Shown here one piece after another: positions 1 through 8,652 of a DNA stretch of 64,000 nt (position 1 is its first letter; every line of letters starts with the position of its first letter). This DNA comes from Brevundimonas sp. SH203 (GTDB lineage: Bacteria; Pseudomonadota; Alphaproteobacteria; Caulobacterales; Caulobacteraceae): the NCBI RefSeq assembly GCF_002157625.1, contig NZ_BDMM01000002.1, forward strand, positions 1 to 64,000, given 5' to 3'. The translations under genes and the position numbers were made by a program. The notes below the pieces were generated by a model, which was not told where the DNA came from, did no database searches, and saw only the letters and a list, made by a program, of their open reading frames with translations.

Positions 1-288
1 CGGCCGGGCGGCGGCCACGGCCGGCGGGCGACGCTGGGGCGCGGGTTTCGGCGGCGCGGCCGACGCGGCGGCGGCCGGGGCGTCCGGCTTCGGCGACGGC
101 TCGGGTGCGATGATCCGGGCGGGCGGCGGCGGGGGAGGCGGATCGACCAGCTCCACCATCACCAGGGGCGGCTCAGTCGCCTCGGGCGCGACCGGCGTCT
201 GGGCGGCGATCAGCAGACCCAGCCCCAGATGCGCCGCCAGGATCGGCGTCGCCGCCAACGCCCATCGCCGTGTCCGCGCCGGTCTCAA
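1..288 (-). CDS. TonB-like energy transducer, N-terminal part (runs off the left edge)
   Basis: This is the first 96 codons of a minus-strand frame that stays open to the edge. It shows a basic start, one hydrophobic anchor at about residues 9-27, a short acidic segment, then a proline run (PPPPPPPAR) and Pro-Lys/Pro-Ala repeats. That layout is typical of TonB: an inner-membrane anchor followed by a periplasm-spanning proline-rich linker. The C-terminal domain that contacts receptor TonB boxes lies outside the window. The only start I can find is TTG at 288, with no strong ribosome site and no ATG or GTG upstream in frame. TolA or another Pro-rich anchored protein cannot be excluded without the C-terminus. 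Confidence 0.6.
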   Translation of the reverse strand, partial: MRPARTRRWALAATPILAAHLGLGLLIAAQTPVAPEATEPPLVMVELVDPPPPPPPARIIAPEPSPKPDAPAAAASAAPPKPAPQRRPPAVAAARP

Positions 289-664
289 TCGCCCATCCGT
301 GATGCGGCCGACAGCCTGTGTCGCATGGTCATCGCAACGAAACGCCTGTAAAAAATCACGACAGGCCGTTGAAAACATCCGCGCGCGTCAGGAAAGAGGC
401 GCTGGGCCGAATACAACCGGGCGGCGTTTCAGATTTCATTGAGATCAATCGGCCCGCCATACGGCATGGCCGTCGGCGGACCAACGCTGCATCTCGCTCT
501 CCGGTTCCATGATCTGGTGAAAATCTGCGAAATCCAGGCGCCGGCTTATGGTCAAGCTGACATCTTCCCGCCCAAAGCACGTCATTACTCCGCCTTTCAG
601 CCTACGCCATTTTCATCTGGCGCATGAACTGGGCGTGGCGCCCCCGGCAAGAAGGAGACAGAAC
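289..664. other. Intergenic region, divergent promoters expected
   Basis: These 376 bases separate the minus-strand TonB-like gene from the plus-strand OmpA lipoprotein. I see no convincing reading frame on either strand. Both flanking genes should have promoters here. The only clear structure is a short inverted repeat at 344-366, listed separately. Confidence 0.5.
344..366. promoter_or_regulatory. Inverted repeat upstream of the TonB-like gene
   Basis: The half-sites GCCTGT (344-349) and ACAGGC (361-366) are perfect inverts separated by an A-rich 11-base spacer, about 60 bases upstream of the TonB-like start. A repressor operator is plausible because tonB genes are often iron-regulated. 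However, the half-sites do not match a Fur box that I would recognise, so the binding protein is unknown. Confidence 0.3.
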
Positions 665-1216
665 TTGAGCAGATCGAAACTCAGGACGGCGGTCGTCGGC
701 GGCGCCCTCATCGCCCTCGGCTTTGCGGCCAGCGGCTGCGCCAGCCATCGTTTCGTGCGTGATCAGGTCGAAGTCGTCGACAACCGCGTGACCACCGTCG
801 AAGGCACGGCCGGTCAGGCCCTGCAACGCGCCAACGACGCGCACAAACTGGCCGAGGGCAAGTTCCTCTATCAGGTCGTGCTGTCCGACGATTCCGTGAA
901 ATTCCCCACCGACGCGGCGGCCCTGTCGCCCGAGGCCGAGCAGCGCCTGGCCCAGTTCGCCCAGCGTCTGCAAAGCGAAAACCGCAACGTTTATCTGGAA
1001 ATCCAAGGCTATACCGACTCGACCGGCACGCCCCAGCACAACGACGAACTGGGCCAGCAGCGCGCCGAGGCCGTGCGCCGCTTCCTGAACCGTCAGGGCG
1101 TGGCCCTGAACCGGATGGCGACCATCTCCTATGGTCAGGAACAGCCGGTCGCCTCGAACGACACGCCCGAAGGCCGGTCCCAGAACCGCCGCGTGACCAT
1201 CGTCGTCCTGGCCTGA
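665..1216 (+). CDS. OmpA-family outer-membrane lipoprotein
   Basis: The product is a 183-residue lipoprotein with a C-terminal OmpA-like peptidoglycan-binding domain, expected to tether the outer membrane to the cell wall. The TTG at 665 is the best start: AAGGAG lies 8-9 bases upstream, and translation from there gives a clean lipoprotein signal with lipobox ASGC (Cys25). A charged, probably coiled segment follows (about 26-75). The OmpA domain (about 76-183) keeps GYTDSTG and the downstream N..L...RA..V pattern that contributes the diaminopimelate-binding Asp and Arg. An upstream ATG at 548 would bury the signal peptide and is rejected. The gene stands alone and ends in a strong terminator. 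It resembles Pal but is not next to tol genes, so I do not name it pal. Confidence 0.88.
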   Translation: MSRSKLRTAVVGGALIALGFAASGCASHRFVRDQVEVVDNRVTTVEGTAGQALQRANDAHKLAEGKFLYQVVLSDDSVKFPTDAAALSPEAEQRLAQFAQRLQSENRNVYLEIQGYTDSTGTPQHNDELGQQRAEAVRRFLNRQGVALNRMATISYGQEQPVASNDTPEGRSQNRRVTIVVLA

Positions 1217-1241
1217 TCGGTCTGGACGCCAGGATCGAAGG

Positions 1242-1271
1242 GGCGGTCGCAGAGATGCGGCCGCCTTTTTT
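1242..1271 (+). terminator. Rho-independent terminator of the OmpA lipoprotein gene
   Basis: A 9-bp GC-rich stem (1242-1250 with 1257-1265, one G-T pair), a 6-base loop and a run of six T (1266-1271) lie 25 bases after the stop codon. Confidence 0.85.
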
Positions 1272-1361
1272 CGTGTTCGCGCTTGGGTCGAACACAGGCC
1301 AAGTTTCCCGCGTCAGCGGGCGTCAGGGTTCGTGATTGTCCGACATTGCGAAGTCTCGGTC

Positions 1362-1450
1362 CATCACAACGCGCACAGGGGGACACAACGATCACAACGA
1401 AATCACGGACCTCGTCGTGTCCGCCGTGCCTCGTTGTGTACGTTGTGATG
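1362..1450. repeat. Symmetric cluster of CACAACG repeats between convergent genes
   Basis: Five copies of the octamer TCACAACG/ACACAACG occur within 89 bases. Three are direct (1364-1371, 1383-1390, 1392-1399) and two are inverted (1432-1439, 1441-1448). The outer arms CATCACAACG and CGTTGTGATG are exact inverts. At the centre CGGAC and GTCCG (about 1406-1423) can form a small hairpin. It lies between the ends of two convergent genes, so an ordinary promoter operator is unlikely. A structured RNA, a protein-binding array or a short repeat element are the alternatives. Confidence 0.55.
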
Positions 1451-1471
1451 AACCCATCTGTCGCTCTAAAG

Positions 1472-1485
1472 CCCGCTATCGCGGG
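1472..1485 (-). terminator. Weak terminator-like hairpin after cobB
   Basis: Read on the minus strand, the stem CCCGC-GATA-GCGGG is followed by CTTTAG, 11 bases beyond the cobB stop. The stem is short and the T tract has only three T, so this is tentative. Confidence 0.35.
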
Positions 1486-1495
1486 GAGTAATGCT

Positions 1496-2203
1496 CTAGG
1501 GCGTCAGAGTGTCGAGGAAGGCCGGCACGGCCTGCGTCGCCGGGCCATAGACGCCCTCGTCGAACAGGCGCGCGTCGGCGGTCGGCTCCAGATTGATCTC
1601 CACCGTCCGCGCTCCGGCCCGACGCGCCAGATCGACGAAGCCCGCCGCCGGATAGACCGCGCCCGAGGTGCCGATGGAGACGAACAGGTCGCAATGCGCC
1701 AGCGCCCGCTCGATCCGCGCCATCTCCAGCGGCGTCTCTCCGAACCAGACGATGTGCGGCCTCATCCACCCCTGCGGATGGTGGGGCGAGGCCTGATCCG
1801 CCGCCATGTCGCCCGTCCAGTCCATCACCGCGCCCGACCGGGTGCAGCGGCCTTTCAGCAGTTCGCCATGCATATGGATCAATTCGAACCCCTCGGCCGG
1901 CGGCGTGTCGGCGTGCGCCCGGTCGTGCAGATCGTCCACGTTCTGCGTCACCAGCAGGAAATCCCCCGCCCACCGCGCCGCCAGGTCCGCCAGCGCCCGA
2001 TGCGCCGCATTGGGCCGAACCTCGGCCAACTGCCGCCGCCGCCGATTGTAGAAGTCCTGAACCAGGGCCGGGTCCGCCGCATAGCCTTCGGGCGTCGCCA
2101 CATCCTCGATCCGATGGCCGCACCACAGACCGTCCGACGCACGAAACGTCGGCACCCCGCTCTCGGCCGATATGCCGGCGCCGGTCAGGACGACGAGGTT
2201 CAT
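1496..2203 (-). CDS. cobB: NAD-dependent protein deacylase, CobB/SIR2 family
   Basis: This sirtuin of 235 residues removes acyl groups from lysines using NAD+. It carries GAGISAESGVPTFR, TQNVDDLH, the catalytic His in HMHGEL (His112), the WFGE segment, GTSGAVYPAAG and INLEP. Tyr52 and Arg55 (FYNRRRRQ) match the Tyr/Arg pair that lets class III sirtuins accept succinyl- and malonyl-lysine. Oddly, the small domain that normally holds a Cys4 zinc site has only one cysteine (Cys120), so the zinc is probably absent. The ATG overlaps the stop of the upstream LysR gene by four bases (ATGA), which implies co-transcription and translational coupling with that regulator. Confidence 0.92.
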   Translation of the reverse strand: MNLVVLTGAGISAESGVPTFRASDGLWCGHRIEDVATPEGYAADPALVQDFYNRRRRQLAEVRPNAAHRALADLAARWAGDFLLVTQNVDDLHDRAHADTPPAEGFELIHMHGELLKGRCTRSGAVMDWTGDMAADQASPHHPQGWMRPHIVWFGETPLEMARIERALAHCDLFVSIGTSGAVYPAAGFVDLARRAGARTVEINLEPTADARLFDEGVYGPATQAVPAFLDTLTP

Positions 2204-3093
2204 GCGGGGGCTCTCCGGGTGGACGACAGCCGATCATACAGCCAGTCGATCATGGCGCGCACCTTGGGCGGGACGTGGCGGGGATGGGGGTGGACGGCCC
2301 AGACGCCTTCGTCGGGCGGTCGGGCATCATCCAGCAGCGAGACGAGGGCGCCCGACGCCAGGGCCTCTGCCACATAGAAGTCCGGCAGTTGGCACAGGCC
2401 CAGCCCTTGCAAGGCCGCATCCAGCACCGCCGCGCCCGAATTGCAGCGCCAGCGGCCGACGGGGCGCAAGGTCACCTCGCGTCCCGCCTCGGTGAAACGC
2501 CAATGCTCGGCCGAGCCGATCAGCCCGTCGTGGCTGGCGATTTCGGACAGGTCGCGCGGCGCGCCCCGCTTCTCCAGATAGTCGGGACTGGCGCACAAGA
2601 TCAGCCGCCGCGACGCCAGACGCCGCGCCATCAGCCGGGAATCGGTCAGATGCCCGAACCGCACCGCCAGATCATAGCCGTCGCCCACCAGGTCGCGCAG
2701 CCGGTTGTCCAGGTCCAGTTCGATCCGCAGTTCCGGGTTCTGGCGGGCGAAGGCGTTGACGGCGGGGGCGATGAACCGCTCGCCATAGGAGACGGAACAG
2801 GTCATCCGCAGCAGGCCGCGCGGGGCCTGGTCGTCGGGGCGGACGGCGGCCAGGGCCTCGTCCCGCTCGTCGATCAGCCGGCGGCAGCGGGTCAGGAAGT
2901 CGCGGCCCGCGTCGGTCAGTTCCACCCTGCGGGTCGTGCGGTGCAGCAGGCGCGTCTGCAGCCGGTCTTCCAGCCGCGCGATCTCGCGGCTGACGGCCGA
3001 GGTCGACAGACCCAGCCGACGCGCGGCGGCCGAGAAGCTGGCCTGTTCGGCGACAGCGGTGAATTCGTCGATCCCGTCCCAGCGGCTGCTCAT
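2200..3093 (-). CDS. LysR-family transcriptional regulator
   Basis: The 297-residue protein has an N-terminal winged HTH (about residues 5-64, with FSAAARRLGLSTSAVSREIARLE) and a LysR substrate-binding domain of the group that acts on nearby oxidoreductase or detoxification genes. It is transcribed away from frmA across a 169-bp gap containing an ATTGT-N9-ACAAT inverted repeat, the usual arrangement for a LysR protein controlling the divergent operon and itself. Formaldehyde-responsive control of frmA-fghA is therefore an inference from position. The stop overlaps the cobB start. Confidence 0.9.
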   Translation of the reverse strand: MSSRWDGIDEFTAVAEQASFSAAARRLGLSTSAVSREIARLEDRLQTRLLHRTTRRVELTDAGRDFLTRCRRLIDERDEALAAVRPDDQAPRGLLRMTCSVSYGERFIAPAVNAFARQNPELRIELDLDNRLRDLVGDGYDLAVRFGHLTDSRLMARRLASRRLILCASPDYLEKRGAPRDLSEIASHDGLIGSAEHWRFTEAGREVTLRPVGRWRCNSGAAVLDAALQGLGLCQLPDFYVAEALASGALVSLLDDARPPDEGVWAVHPHPRHVPPKVRAMIDWLYDRLSSTRRAPA

Positions 3094-3110
3094 GCGCGCT
3101 TTGGATCAGG

Positions 3111-3129
3111 ATTGTTGCCGGGTGACAAT
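3111..3129. promoter_or_regulatory. LysR-type operator candidate between the regulator gene and frmA
   Basis: ATTGT (3111-3115) and ACAAT (3125-3129) form a perfect inverted repeat with a 9-base spacer and fit the T-N11-A rule for LysR sites. It lies 18 bases upstream of the regulator start and 134 bases upstream of frmA, so it could serve autoregulation and divergent control. Confidence 0.5.
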
Positions 3130-3262
3130 AATGTTTTGCGTTTGTCGCGCTTTCCACGCCCAGCCTGAAGCGTAGAAGAAACCCCAATAAACTCACCGCC
3201 TGTCCCTCAAGCAGCGCGCCGCCGCGCGGCGAGCGATAGGGGCCTCCAGAGGACCTGAAATC

Positions 3263-4369
<1,107 letters not shown>

Positions 4370-4433
4370 TCGACTTGCGGTGCGCCCGGGTTCGTTGTCT
4401 ATGGAAACGGACTTGGATTAGGGAGGTTTGACC

Positions 4434-4820
4434 ATGTTCACCCACGTCACCGTCGGCGCAAACGACGTCGAGGCGTCGCGCCGGTTCTATGACGCCGCGC
4501 TCGGCGCCCTGGGCGTCGAACCCGGGCAGGGGCCGGACCCCAAGGGACGATACTGGTGGCGGACGCGGCTGGGCGCCTTTGCGGTGGGCAAGCCCATCGA
4601 CGGCGAACCGGCCTGCCACGCCAACGGCGGCACCATCGGCTTCTACGCCAAGGACGCCGACGCGGTTCAGGCCTTCCATGACGCGGGGGTCTCCGCCGGC
4701 GGCCGCGCCATCGAAGACCCGCCCGGCGAGCGCAACGGTCCGTTCGGCGCGCTGATCCTGGCCTATCTGCGCGACCCCGCCGGCAACAAGATTTGCGCCA
4801 TGCACCGAAAGAGCGCCTGA
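4434..4820 (+). CDS. VOC (glyoxalase/bleomycin-resistance) family protein
   Basis: This small protein of 128 residues starts with FTHVTVGANDVEASRRFYDAAL, the first beta-alpha-beta unit of the vicinal oxygen chelate fold, and ends with DPAGNKICAMHR, which carries the usual second-module residues. Start ATG 4434 is preceded by GGGAGG at a spacing of seven. It sits between frmA and fghA, and its stop (TGA) directly abuts the fghA ATG, so it is translated with the formaldehyde genes. A role such as assisting a glutathione-adduct reaction is possible but not shown by the sequence. Confidence 0.87.
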   Translation: MFTHVTVGANDVEASRRFYDAALGALGVEPGQGPDPKGRYWWRTRLGAFAVGKPIDGEPACHANGGTIGFYAKDADAVQAFHDAGVSAGGRAIEDPPGERNGPFGALILAYLRDPAGNKICAMHRKSA

Positions 4821-5654
4821 ATGGAAACCACGAAGACCCACGTCGTCCACGGCGGAACCCTGCGCTATCTGAAGCACGACAGCGCGACGACGGGCACGCC
4901 CATGACCCTGTCGGTCTTCGTTCCCGCCGGAGAAGGACCGTTTCCGGTCCTGATCTGGCTGTCCGGTCTGACCTGCACAGAGGACAATTTCACCACCAAG
5001 GCGGGGGCCTATGCCGCCGCCGCCGAACATGGCGTCATCGTCGTGGCGCCCGACACCTCGCCGCGCGGCGAAGGCGTGGCGGACGATCCCGCCTATGATC
5101 TGGGGCAGGGGGCGGGCTTCTATCTGGATGCGACGCAGGCGCCCTGGGCGCCGCATTTCCGCATGGAGACCTATGTCGTGGACGAGTTGATCGCCATGAT
5201 CGACGCGAACTTCCCGACCACCGGCGCCCGCGCGATCAGCGGCCATTCCATGGGCGGCCACGGCGCCCTGACCCTGGCGCTGAACCACCCCGACCTGTTC
5301 CGTTCCGTCTCCGCCTTCGCCCCCATCTGCTCGCCGACCCGCTGCCCCTGGGGCGAAAAGGCCTTCACCGCCTACCTTGGCGACGACCGCGCCGCCTGGG
5401 ACCGCCACGACGCCGCCCGGCTGATCGAAAGCGGCGCCGCGCGCGGCGTTTATGACGACATCCTGATCGACCAGGGCGACGCCGACAGTTTCCTGACCGA
5501 CCAGCTGAAGCCCGACCTGCTGCAGGCCGCCGCCGACGCTGCCGGCCAGAAGATCACCCTGCGGATGCAGCCCGGCTACGACCACTCCTACTTCTTCATG
5601 ACCACCTTCATCGCCGACCACATCGCCTTCCACGCCGAGCGGTTGAAGACCTGA
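4821..5654 (+). CDS. fghA: S-formylglutathione hydrolase
   Basis: The enzyme hydrolyses S-formylglutathione to formate and glutathione, the second step of formaldehyde detoxification. It is a 277-residue esterase-D type alpha/beta hydrolase. The nucleophile Ser is in GHSMGGHGA, the oxyanion region is WLSGLTCTEDNF, and the His is in GYDHSYFF. The start codon follows the VOC stop with no gap. Length and motifs match the family closely (frmB/yeiG in E. coli). A REP-like inverted repeat, not a clear terminator, follows the gene. Confidence 0.95.
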   Translation: METTKTHVVHGGTLRYLKHDSATTGTPMTLSVFVPAGEGPFPVLIWLSGLTCTEDNFTTKAGAYAAAAEHGVIVVAPDTSPRGEGVADDPAYDLGQGAGFYLDATQAPWAPHFRMETYVVDELIAMIDANFPTTGARAISGHSMGGHGALTLALNHPDLFRSVSAFAPICSPTRCPWGEKAFTAYLGDDRAAWDRHDAARLIESGAARGVYDDILIDQGDADSFLTDQLKPDLLQAAADAAGQKITLRMQPGYDHSYFFMTTFIADHIAFHAERLKT

Positions 5655-5666
5655 TTCAACCCTGAT

Positions 5667-5795
5667 CGTCATCCTCGCCCTTGTGGCGAGGAGCCATAAA
5701 CTCCGCTTTCGAAGGGCCGAAACGGCTTTCATGGATACTATGCCCAAGAGGCGCCGCCAGGAGTATGGATCCTCGCCACAAGGGCGAGGATGACG
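5667..5795. repeat. REP-like inverted repeat pair after fghA
   Basis: Two arms of about 36 bases (5667-5704 and 5760-5795) are near-perfect inverts around a 55-base centre. Each arm also contains an internal palindrome, TCCTCGCC...GGCGAGGA. The outer sequence CGTCATCCTCG recurs in the element at 20157-20261, so both belong to one dispersed intergenic repeat family. The folded RNA could also act as a transcript end or stabiliser for the frmA operon. Confidence 0.75.
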
Positions 5796-5878
5796 GGCAT
5801 GGGGTAGGGGCGCGCCGAATCTTGGGGGCTTCCTCGCATCATCTGTCCCCATGGCTGCCCCAATGCTACAGGGGCGCC

Positions 5879-6103
5879 ATGAGCGCTCTCGACCCTTACG
5901 AACCCCTGTTTTCCGCCCTGTGCCGCGAGGTGGGCTTCTGCCTGCACGAAAAGGGTCAGAAGCGGGTGGTCGAGGCTCTGCCCAAGGGGCTGGACGCCGC
6001 CGTTCGCGCGGTCTTCGCCGCCGAGGGCGTGGACGAGCCCAATGCGCCGGGCGATCTGAAGCGGGCGGTGCGCGACTGCCTGAAGGCGAACTTGCCAGCT
6101 TGA
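5879..6103 (+). CDS. Small conserved-looking hypothetical protein (74 aa)
   Basis: I do not recognise a named family. The reading frame from ATG 5879 gives a 74-residue, soluble, mixed-charge protein with two cysteines near the start (ALCREVGFC), a helical middle and a C-terminal motif [14 protein letters not shown]. Codon use is like that of the neighbouring genes, with GC-rich third positions. It lies alone between the REP-like element and the superoxide dismutase gene, same strand. An upstream in-frame start would run into the repeat and is unlikely. Confidence 0.6.
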   Translation: MSALDPYEPLFSALCREVGFCLHEKGQKRVVEALPKGLDAAVRAVFAAEGVDEPNAPGDLKRAVRDCLKANLPA

Positions 6104-6209
6104 CCGTTCCGGGCCGATAAGTCGGAACGAATCCCGGCTTTGTCGCTTGGGTTTTACGAACGGGCGCCTATCTGCTGCCCATCAAGATCTGTCGCGAGAG
6201 GAACCTCCC

Positions 6210-6821
6210 ATGGCCTTCACCCTGCCCCCGCTGCCCTACGCCTATGACGCGCTGGAGCCGGCCATCGATAAGGAGACGATGACCTTCCACCACGACAAGC
6301 ATCACCAGACCTATGTCGACAATCTGAACAAGGCCGTCGACGCCGACGCCAGCCTGCAGGGCAAGTCGCTGGAAGACATCTTCGCCAGCATGTCCAAGGC
6401 CCCCAAGGCCGTGCGCAACAACGGCGGCGGCCACTGGAACCACAGCCTGTTCTGGGAACTGCTGGCCCCGGCCGATCAGGCCGGCGAGCCCTCGGCCGAG
6501 CTTAAGGCCGCCATCGACGCAGACCTGGGCGGGATGGACAAGTTCAAGGAAGACTTCAACGCCGCCGGCGCCGCGCAATTCGGTTCGGGCTGGGCCTGGC
6601 TGATCGTTCAGGACGGCAAGCTGAAGATCACCTCGACCCCCAACCAGGACAACCCGCTGATGGACGTCGCCGACGAGAAGGGCGCCGTCGTTCTGGGCGC
6701 CGACGTCTGGGAACACGCCTACTATCTGAAATACCAGAACCGCCGCGCCGACTATCTGAAGTCGTTCTGGACGGTGGTGAATTGGAACAAGGTCAACGAA
6801 CTCTACGCCGCGGCCAAGTAA
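6210..6821 (+). CDS. Superoxide dismutase, Fe/Mn family
   Basis: This cytoplasmic enzyme of 203 residues converts superoxide to oxygen and hydrogen peroxide. Metal ligands are visible as His in [12 protein letters not shown], His in [11 protein letters not shown], and Asp and His in [15 protein letters not shown]. Two positions lean towards manganese: Gly-Gly-Gly before HWNH, where iron enzymes usually carry the active-site Gln, and Gln in NQDNPL, where manganese enzymes carry it. No signal peptide is present. ATG 6210 follows GAGAGGAACC at a good distance and gives the expected N-terminus [15 protein letters not shown]. It is followed by a strong terminator. Confidence 0.95.
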   Translation: MAFTLPPLPYAYDALEPAIDKETMTFHHDKHHQTYVDNLNKAVDADASLQGKSLEDIFASMSKAPKAVRNNGGGHWNHSLFWELLAPADQAGEPSAELKAAIDADLGGMDKFKEDFNAAGAAQFGSGWAWLIVQDGKLKITSTPNQDNPLMDVADEKGAVVLGADVWEHAYYLKYQNRRADYLKSFWTVVNWNKVNELYAAAK

Positions 6822-6848
6822 GCCCCGACCGGGATCACGATACGACGA

Positions 6849-6876
6849 CGCCCGCCGGACCCCCGGCGGGCGTTTT
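6849..6876 (+). terminator. Rho-independent terminator of the superoxide dismutase gene
   Basis: A perfect 10-bp stem (6849-6858 with 6863-6872), loop ACCC, then TTTT, 28 bases after the stop. Confidence 0.88.
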
Positions 6877-6899
6877 CATGTCCGGCCGCCAACTGCGGC

Positions 6900-7121
6900 T
6901 CAGATGCGCAAATCGATACCGACCGGCATCAGGTCCTGCATCCGCTCGGCGTGGTGGCGGCGCACCATCCGGCGCTGGCGCAGCATTTCGTGGATGCCGT
7001 CGGCCAGTTCCAGCAACTGACCGTCGGTCAGCGGTTCGACCAGATCGACCAGCTGGCGTTTCAGCGTCTCGAAACCGTGGTCCGACAGGCCGGTTTGAAA
7101 GCTTTTGTCTTCGCGATGCAT
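6900..7121 (-). CDS. Small hypothetical protein (73 aa)
   Basis: I do not recognise the family. ATG 7121 has a strong AGGAGG eight bases upstream, so the longer frame to 7280 is rejected. The protein is hydrophilic, with a helical leucine-rich centre (LKRQLVDLVEPLTDGQLLELADGI) and a basic tail (RQRRMVRRHHAERM), suggesting a small regulatory or nucleic-acid-associated protein. It ends 23 bases past the SOD terminator hairpin and is transcribed away from rpsD. Confidence 0.65.
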   Translation of the reverse strand: MHREDKSFQTGLSDHGFETLKRQLVDLVEPLTDGQLLELADGIHEMLRQRRMVRRHHAERMQDLMPVGIDLRI

Positions 7122-7254
7122 TCCACGCCTCCTTGTCTGGATACAGGCTTCGGTTGCGACACCTGGCGAAATGGGCGGGGCGACGCCTTCGTTCCCGGCC
7201 ATCGTGCTTAACGGCCGCCGAGCCTTGCCGCTGAGCGCCCCAACCCTGTACGCC

Positions 7255-7283
7255 TTGACTCTGCGGGCTGGTCTGGCCATAAG
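7255..7283 (+). promoter_or_regulatory. Candidate sigma-70-type promoter of rpsD
   Basis: TTGACT (7255-7260) and CATAAG (7278-7283) are separated by 17 bases. The predicted transcript has a leader of roughly 115-120 nt before the rpsD ATG at 7408. S4 represses its own operon in E. coli, but I see no conserved pseudoknot here. Confidence 0.5.
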
Positions 7284-7407
7284 CGCCGCCTTCCACGTCC
7301 GCCGGTTCGCCGCCGGGCGCGGTCATGACGGAAGATGCGTGGACCGCCGTTGAGATCGCATTCCCAATCCAGGGGATGCCGGGCCGTATCGTCGAAAAGA
7401 GAATAGA

Positions 7408-8025
7408 ATGTCCAAGCGCCACAGCGCCAAGTACAAGATCGACCGGGCCATGGGTGAAAACCTGTGGGGCCGCTCCAAGTCGCCGGTCAACAAGCGTTCC
7501 TACGGCCCCGGCCAGCACGGCCAGCGCCGCAAGTCCAAGGTTTCCGACTTCGGCCTGCAGCTGAAGGCCAAGCAGAAGCTGAAGGGCTACTACGGCAACA
7601 TCACCGAGAAGCAGTTCGCCAAGACCTATGACGAGGCCGCCCGCCGCAAGGGCAACACCTCGGAAAATCTGATCGGCCTGCTGGAATCGCGCCTGGACGC
7701 CATCGTCTATCGCGCCAAGTTCGTCCCGACCGTCTGGGCCGCCCGCCAGTTCGTCAGCCACGGCCACGTTCTGGTCAACGGCAAGAAGGTCGACATCGCC
7801 TCCTACCGCGTGAAGCCGGAAGACGTCGTCACCGTGAAGGAAAAGTCGCGCAACATGGCGCTGGTGCTTGAAGCCCAGCAGTCGTCGGAACGCGACGTGC
7901 CGGACTATCTGGAACTGTCGGACCGCTCGTTCTCGGTGCGCTACGTTCGCGTGCCGGAACTGTCGGACGTGCCTTACGCCGTCAAGATGGAACCGAACCT
8001 GGTCGTCGAATACTACGCTTCGTAA
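7408..8025 (+). CDS. rpsD: 30S ribosomal protein S4
   Basis: S4 is a primary 16S rRNA-binding protein that nucleates 30S assembly. The 205-residue chain has the N-terminal S4 region with [19 protein letters not shown] and the S4 RNA-binding fold at about residues 95-160 ([39 protein letters not shown]). It ends in VVEYYAS, the typical C-terminus. The gene is monocistronic here, not in the alpha operon, as is usual in alphaproteobacteria. It ends in a strong terminator. Confidence 0.98.
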   Translation: MSKRHSAKYKIDRAMGENLWGRSKSPVNKRSYGPGQHGQRRKSKVSDFGLQLKAKQKLKGYYGNITEKQFAKTYDEAARRKGNTSENLIGLLESRLDAIVYRAKFVPTVWAARQFVSHGHVLVNGKKVDIASYRVKPEDVVTVKEKSRNMALVLEAQQSSERDVPDYLELSDRSFSVRYVRVPELSDVPYAVKMEPNLVVEYYAS

Positions 8026-8052
8026 GTCGGGTTTCGACCGATTGAGTTTGAG

Positions 8053-8085
8053 GGGCCCCGGATTCGTCCGGGGCCCTTCGTTTTT
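8053..8085 (+). terminator. Rho-independent terminator of rpsD
   Basis: A perfect 9-bp stem (8053-8061 with 8068-8076), 6-base loop, then TTCGTTTTT. Confidence 0.88.
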
Positions 8086-8157
8086 CACCCTGTTCCCTTC
8101 CGGGGCGAACAGGCGCACTCTGGGTCATCGGGCCTGGAGATCTGGGGAGGTCGTCGG

Positions 8158-8541
8158 TTGAGCGGCTCCATCGTCGAACGCATCGTCCTGGTCGCCGCCG
8201 CGACCTGCGCGGCCGTCCTGTCCGGTTGCGCCACGTCCGAGCCGACCGTCTCGACGCGCGGAATGCCGGGCCAGCTGGAATCCATCCACGCCGCGACCTT
8301 CACCAAGGACGAGGCCATCTTCTGGGTCAGCTCCAACGGCTGCACCAAGAAGGACGATCTGATCCCCATCGTCAGCCTGCGGGACGGCCAGGCCGTCATC
8401 ACCCTGCGTCGCATCGACGAGGATAAGTGCCGTCAGGATCTGGTCGAAGGGGTCGAGCTGAAGTGGTCCTTCCAGGAACTGGGCCTGACCCCCGGCGCGC
8501 CGGTCAGCGTCAACAACCCCTACCAGCTGCCGCGGTCCTGA
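8158..8541 (+). CDS. Putative lipoprotein, paralogue of 11267-11647
   Basis: The TTG at 8158 is supported by GGGGAGG seven bases upstream. It gives a 127-residue protein with a lipoprotein signal (hydrophobic 8-20, lipobox LSGC, Cys24). The mature part shares the pattern SNGCT-(x8-10)-V..-(x4-6)-ITL.R...D.C...V..GVEL.W....LGL.PG.P with the lipoprotein at 11267-11647, including the two spaced cysteines, which could form a disulfide. No ATG fits. Its function is unknown. The cyclic-di-GMP gene lies 111 bases downstream on the same strand. Confidence 0.78.
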   Translation: MSGSIVERIVLVAAATCAAVLSGCATSEPTVSTRGMPGQLESIHAATFTKDEAIFWVSSNGCTKKDDLIPIVSLRDGQAVITLRRIDEDKCRQDLVEGVELKWSFQELGLTPGAPVSVNNPYQLPRS

Positions 8542-8652
8542 CTCCGACGGCCGGCTCGCCGGCGACAGGAATTCGTTAAGCCTGTTCGGGCGCGACTGGT
8601 TAAGTCTCCTTCGTTAGCAAGCGGGACTGTTTCGTTGCGTCTTGTGGCTTTC

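Noticed and set aside
1362..1450. CRISPR-like array
   Set aside because: The repeats are 8 bases, of mixed orientation and unevenly spaced; no cas genes are present.
1283..2377. 364-residue plus-strand frame across the cobB gene
   Set aside because: Overlaps cobB, which has complete sirtuin motifs; the sequence is low-complexity Arg/Pro.
7255..7407. Riboswitch or S4 leader element before rpsD
   Set aside because: I could not draw a conserved structure; only the promoter is reported.
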